A program made the position numbers and the translations under genes. Under the pieces are notes generated by a model. That model made no database searches, was not told the DNA's origin, and was given only the letters and a program-made list of their open reading frames with translations. From positions 992,001-1,056,000 of the forward strand of contig NC_009046.1 in assembly GCF_000209165.1 (NCBI RefSeq): a stretch of 64,000 nt of DNA, in the 5' to 3' direction. This document shows positions 63,153 to 64,000 of this stretch, piece after piece. The DNA is from Scheffersomyces stipitis CBS 6054. Taxonomy: Eukaryota > Ascomycota > Pichiomycetes > Serinales > Debaryomycetaceae. Within the stretch, counting starts at the first letter, position 1. Each line of letters starts with the position of its first letter.

Positions 63153-64000
63153 AGTATACGCTAAGAGATTTGGAAAGTATTTCGCAGCCAACGATAAGAG
63201 TGCGGCACAGTGAAGTAGAGCAGATAAAAGGAAAGTGAATCCACGAAGATATTTGGGTTTATTTATACTGGTGGAGAAAGCCGAGAATACAGAAACACGG
63301 TTATAGGGGCTTCTGGAGTCCTGGGGTATAATTCGTGGACCCCATACCGATATCAGACGAGTCCCCCGTTTGTGTGGAGTGGTATGAGGAAAGTCTAGCT
63401 CTGGGCTCGCTTATGGACGGATATTCACGGGTATCGGGGCTAATTGCACAACCTGATGATGCCACTTCCTCCACGCTCCAGAATTGTGTGCCACTCGCAG
63501 TTCACTGGGAATAGAGGGGAGTTACGCCGAGAGCTCATTTCTCTTCCGAGATCACAGTTTTCGGGATAGCAGTTCCTTCAGGGTACAACAATTGAATTGC
63601 GGTGCTAACAGTCTGACTTTACGCAAGATGCTTTACAGAACTCTACTGAGTGGAGTCCAAGCTCACGTGCTCCCCAGTCACGGTGTTAGACTAGGTTGCA
63701 AATGCCAGGAAAGAAATTTCCCAGCTAATAGCAGGTACTCGGAATTAGTAAAATGATAGACTTCCTAGTCGCAGCAGATTCGCAATTGACTCAGACTGCA
63801 TTGGTATGATTCAATTTGTGCGGTATGCATAGCATAATATTCTCAATGTGCGTCTGGATGCGAATCTCCTGGCATTGCCTTGAATAACCGAGTTGCCATG
63901 AAATGGATGTCGTGCCGTGGAAGGCGTCTGGTGTCTGGTTCGTTTAGGATACCCCATTCAGTTCCCGCTTTTGGATTTGTTCCAGACTCCTGAGCTACCC
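63153..64000. promoter_or_regulatory. Upstream region of the ARO10-like gene
   Basis: 848 bp up to the right edge. An AT-rich TATA-like element is at about 63257-63266, followed by a GC-richer stretch with several CGG/CCG triplets (63290-63450) of the kind bound by Zn2Cys6 activators such as Aro80. I cannot match a full Aro80 site. A 90-codon frame at 63484-63756 has no features and is not accepted. Confidence 0.4.

Overview
The window is nuclear DNA of an ascomycete budding yeast of the CUG-Ser clade (relatives of Scheffersomyces, Debaryomyces and Candida). Three things point there. The gene set is yeast-like: Ppz phosphatase, Ste2, Ksh1, Rrn11, Ice2, Hrd1. The two introns have GTATGT donors and TACTAAC branch points. 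In the PPZ1-like gene a CTG codon (12891-12893) occupies the invariant Ser of the SAPNYCGE phosphatase motif, so CTG is read as serine here. The species cannot be fixed from the sequence alone.

Layout. 1-2134: 5' part of a Hyr/Iff-type cell-wall adhesin (minus strand) running off the left edge, with a tandem repeat region. A 3.8 kb gene-poor stretch and a tRNA-Glu follow. 6-17.7 kb: a mitochondrial NDUFAF7-like methyltransferase, a GNAT acetyltransferase, a PPZ1 phosphatase, an unrecognised 295-aa protein and a Usv1/Bcr1-type zinc-finger regulator with a long upstream region rich in AGGGG/CCCCT motifs. 21.9-33.3 kb is the densest part: YPT6 (spliced), a PDCD5-like protein, kinesin-5, HRD1, RRN11 and HSP60. 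35.7-46.6 kb: a Crz-type calcineurin-responsive regulator, an allantoate-permease-family MFS transporter, a Bax-inhibitor protein and an RGS protein. 49.7-63.2 kb: the alpha-factor receptor STE2, tRNA-His, a DUF1776 protein, ICE2, UTP25, KSH1 (first exon is only the ATG) and an ARO10-like 2-keto acid decarboxylase.

Functional themes. Several genes are surface or signalling components (adhesin, Ste2, RGS protein, Usv1/Bcr1-type and Crz-type regulators, Ppz1). Several belong to the secretory pathway and ER (Hrd1, Ypt6, Ice2, Ksh1, Bxi1). Two serve ribosome production (Rrn11, Utp25). These genes are neighbours, not an operon.

The window has many long gene-free gaps. Four of them hold stretches that look like eroded coding sequence, reported as low-confidence pseudogene candidates. 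No transposon, LTR, CRISPR array or virus-derived element was recognised. No coherent new multi-gene system was found. The most distinctive observations are the direct evidence for CUG reassignment, the nested adhesin repeats, the ATG-only exon of KSH1 and a duplicated segment in the Hrd1 tail.
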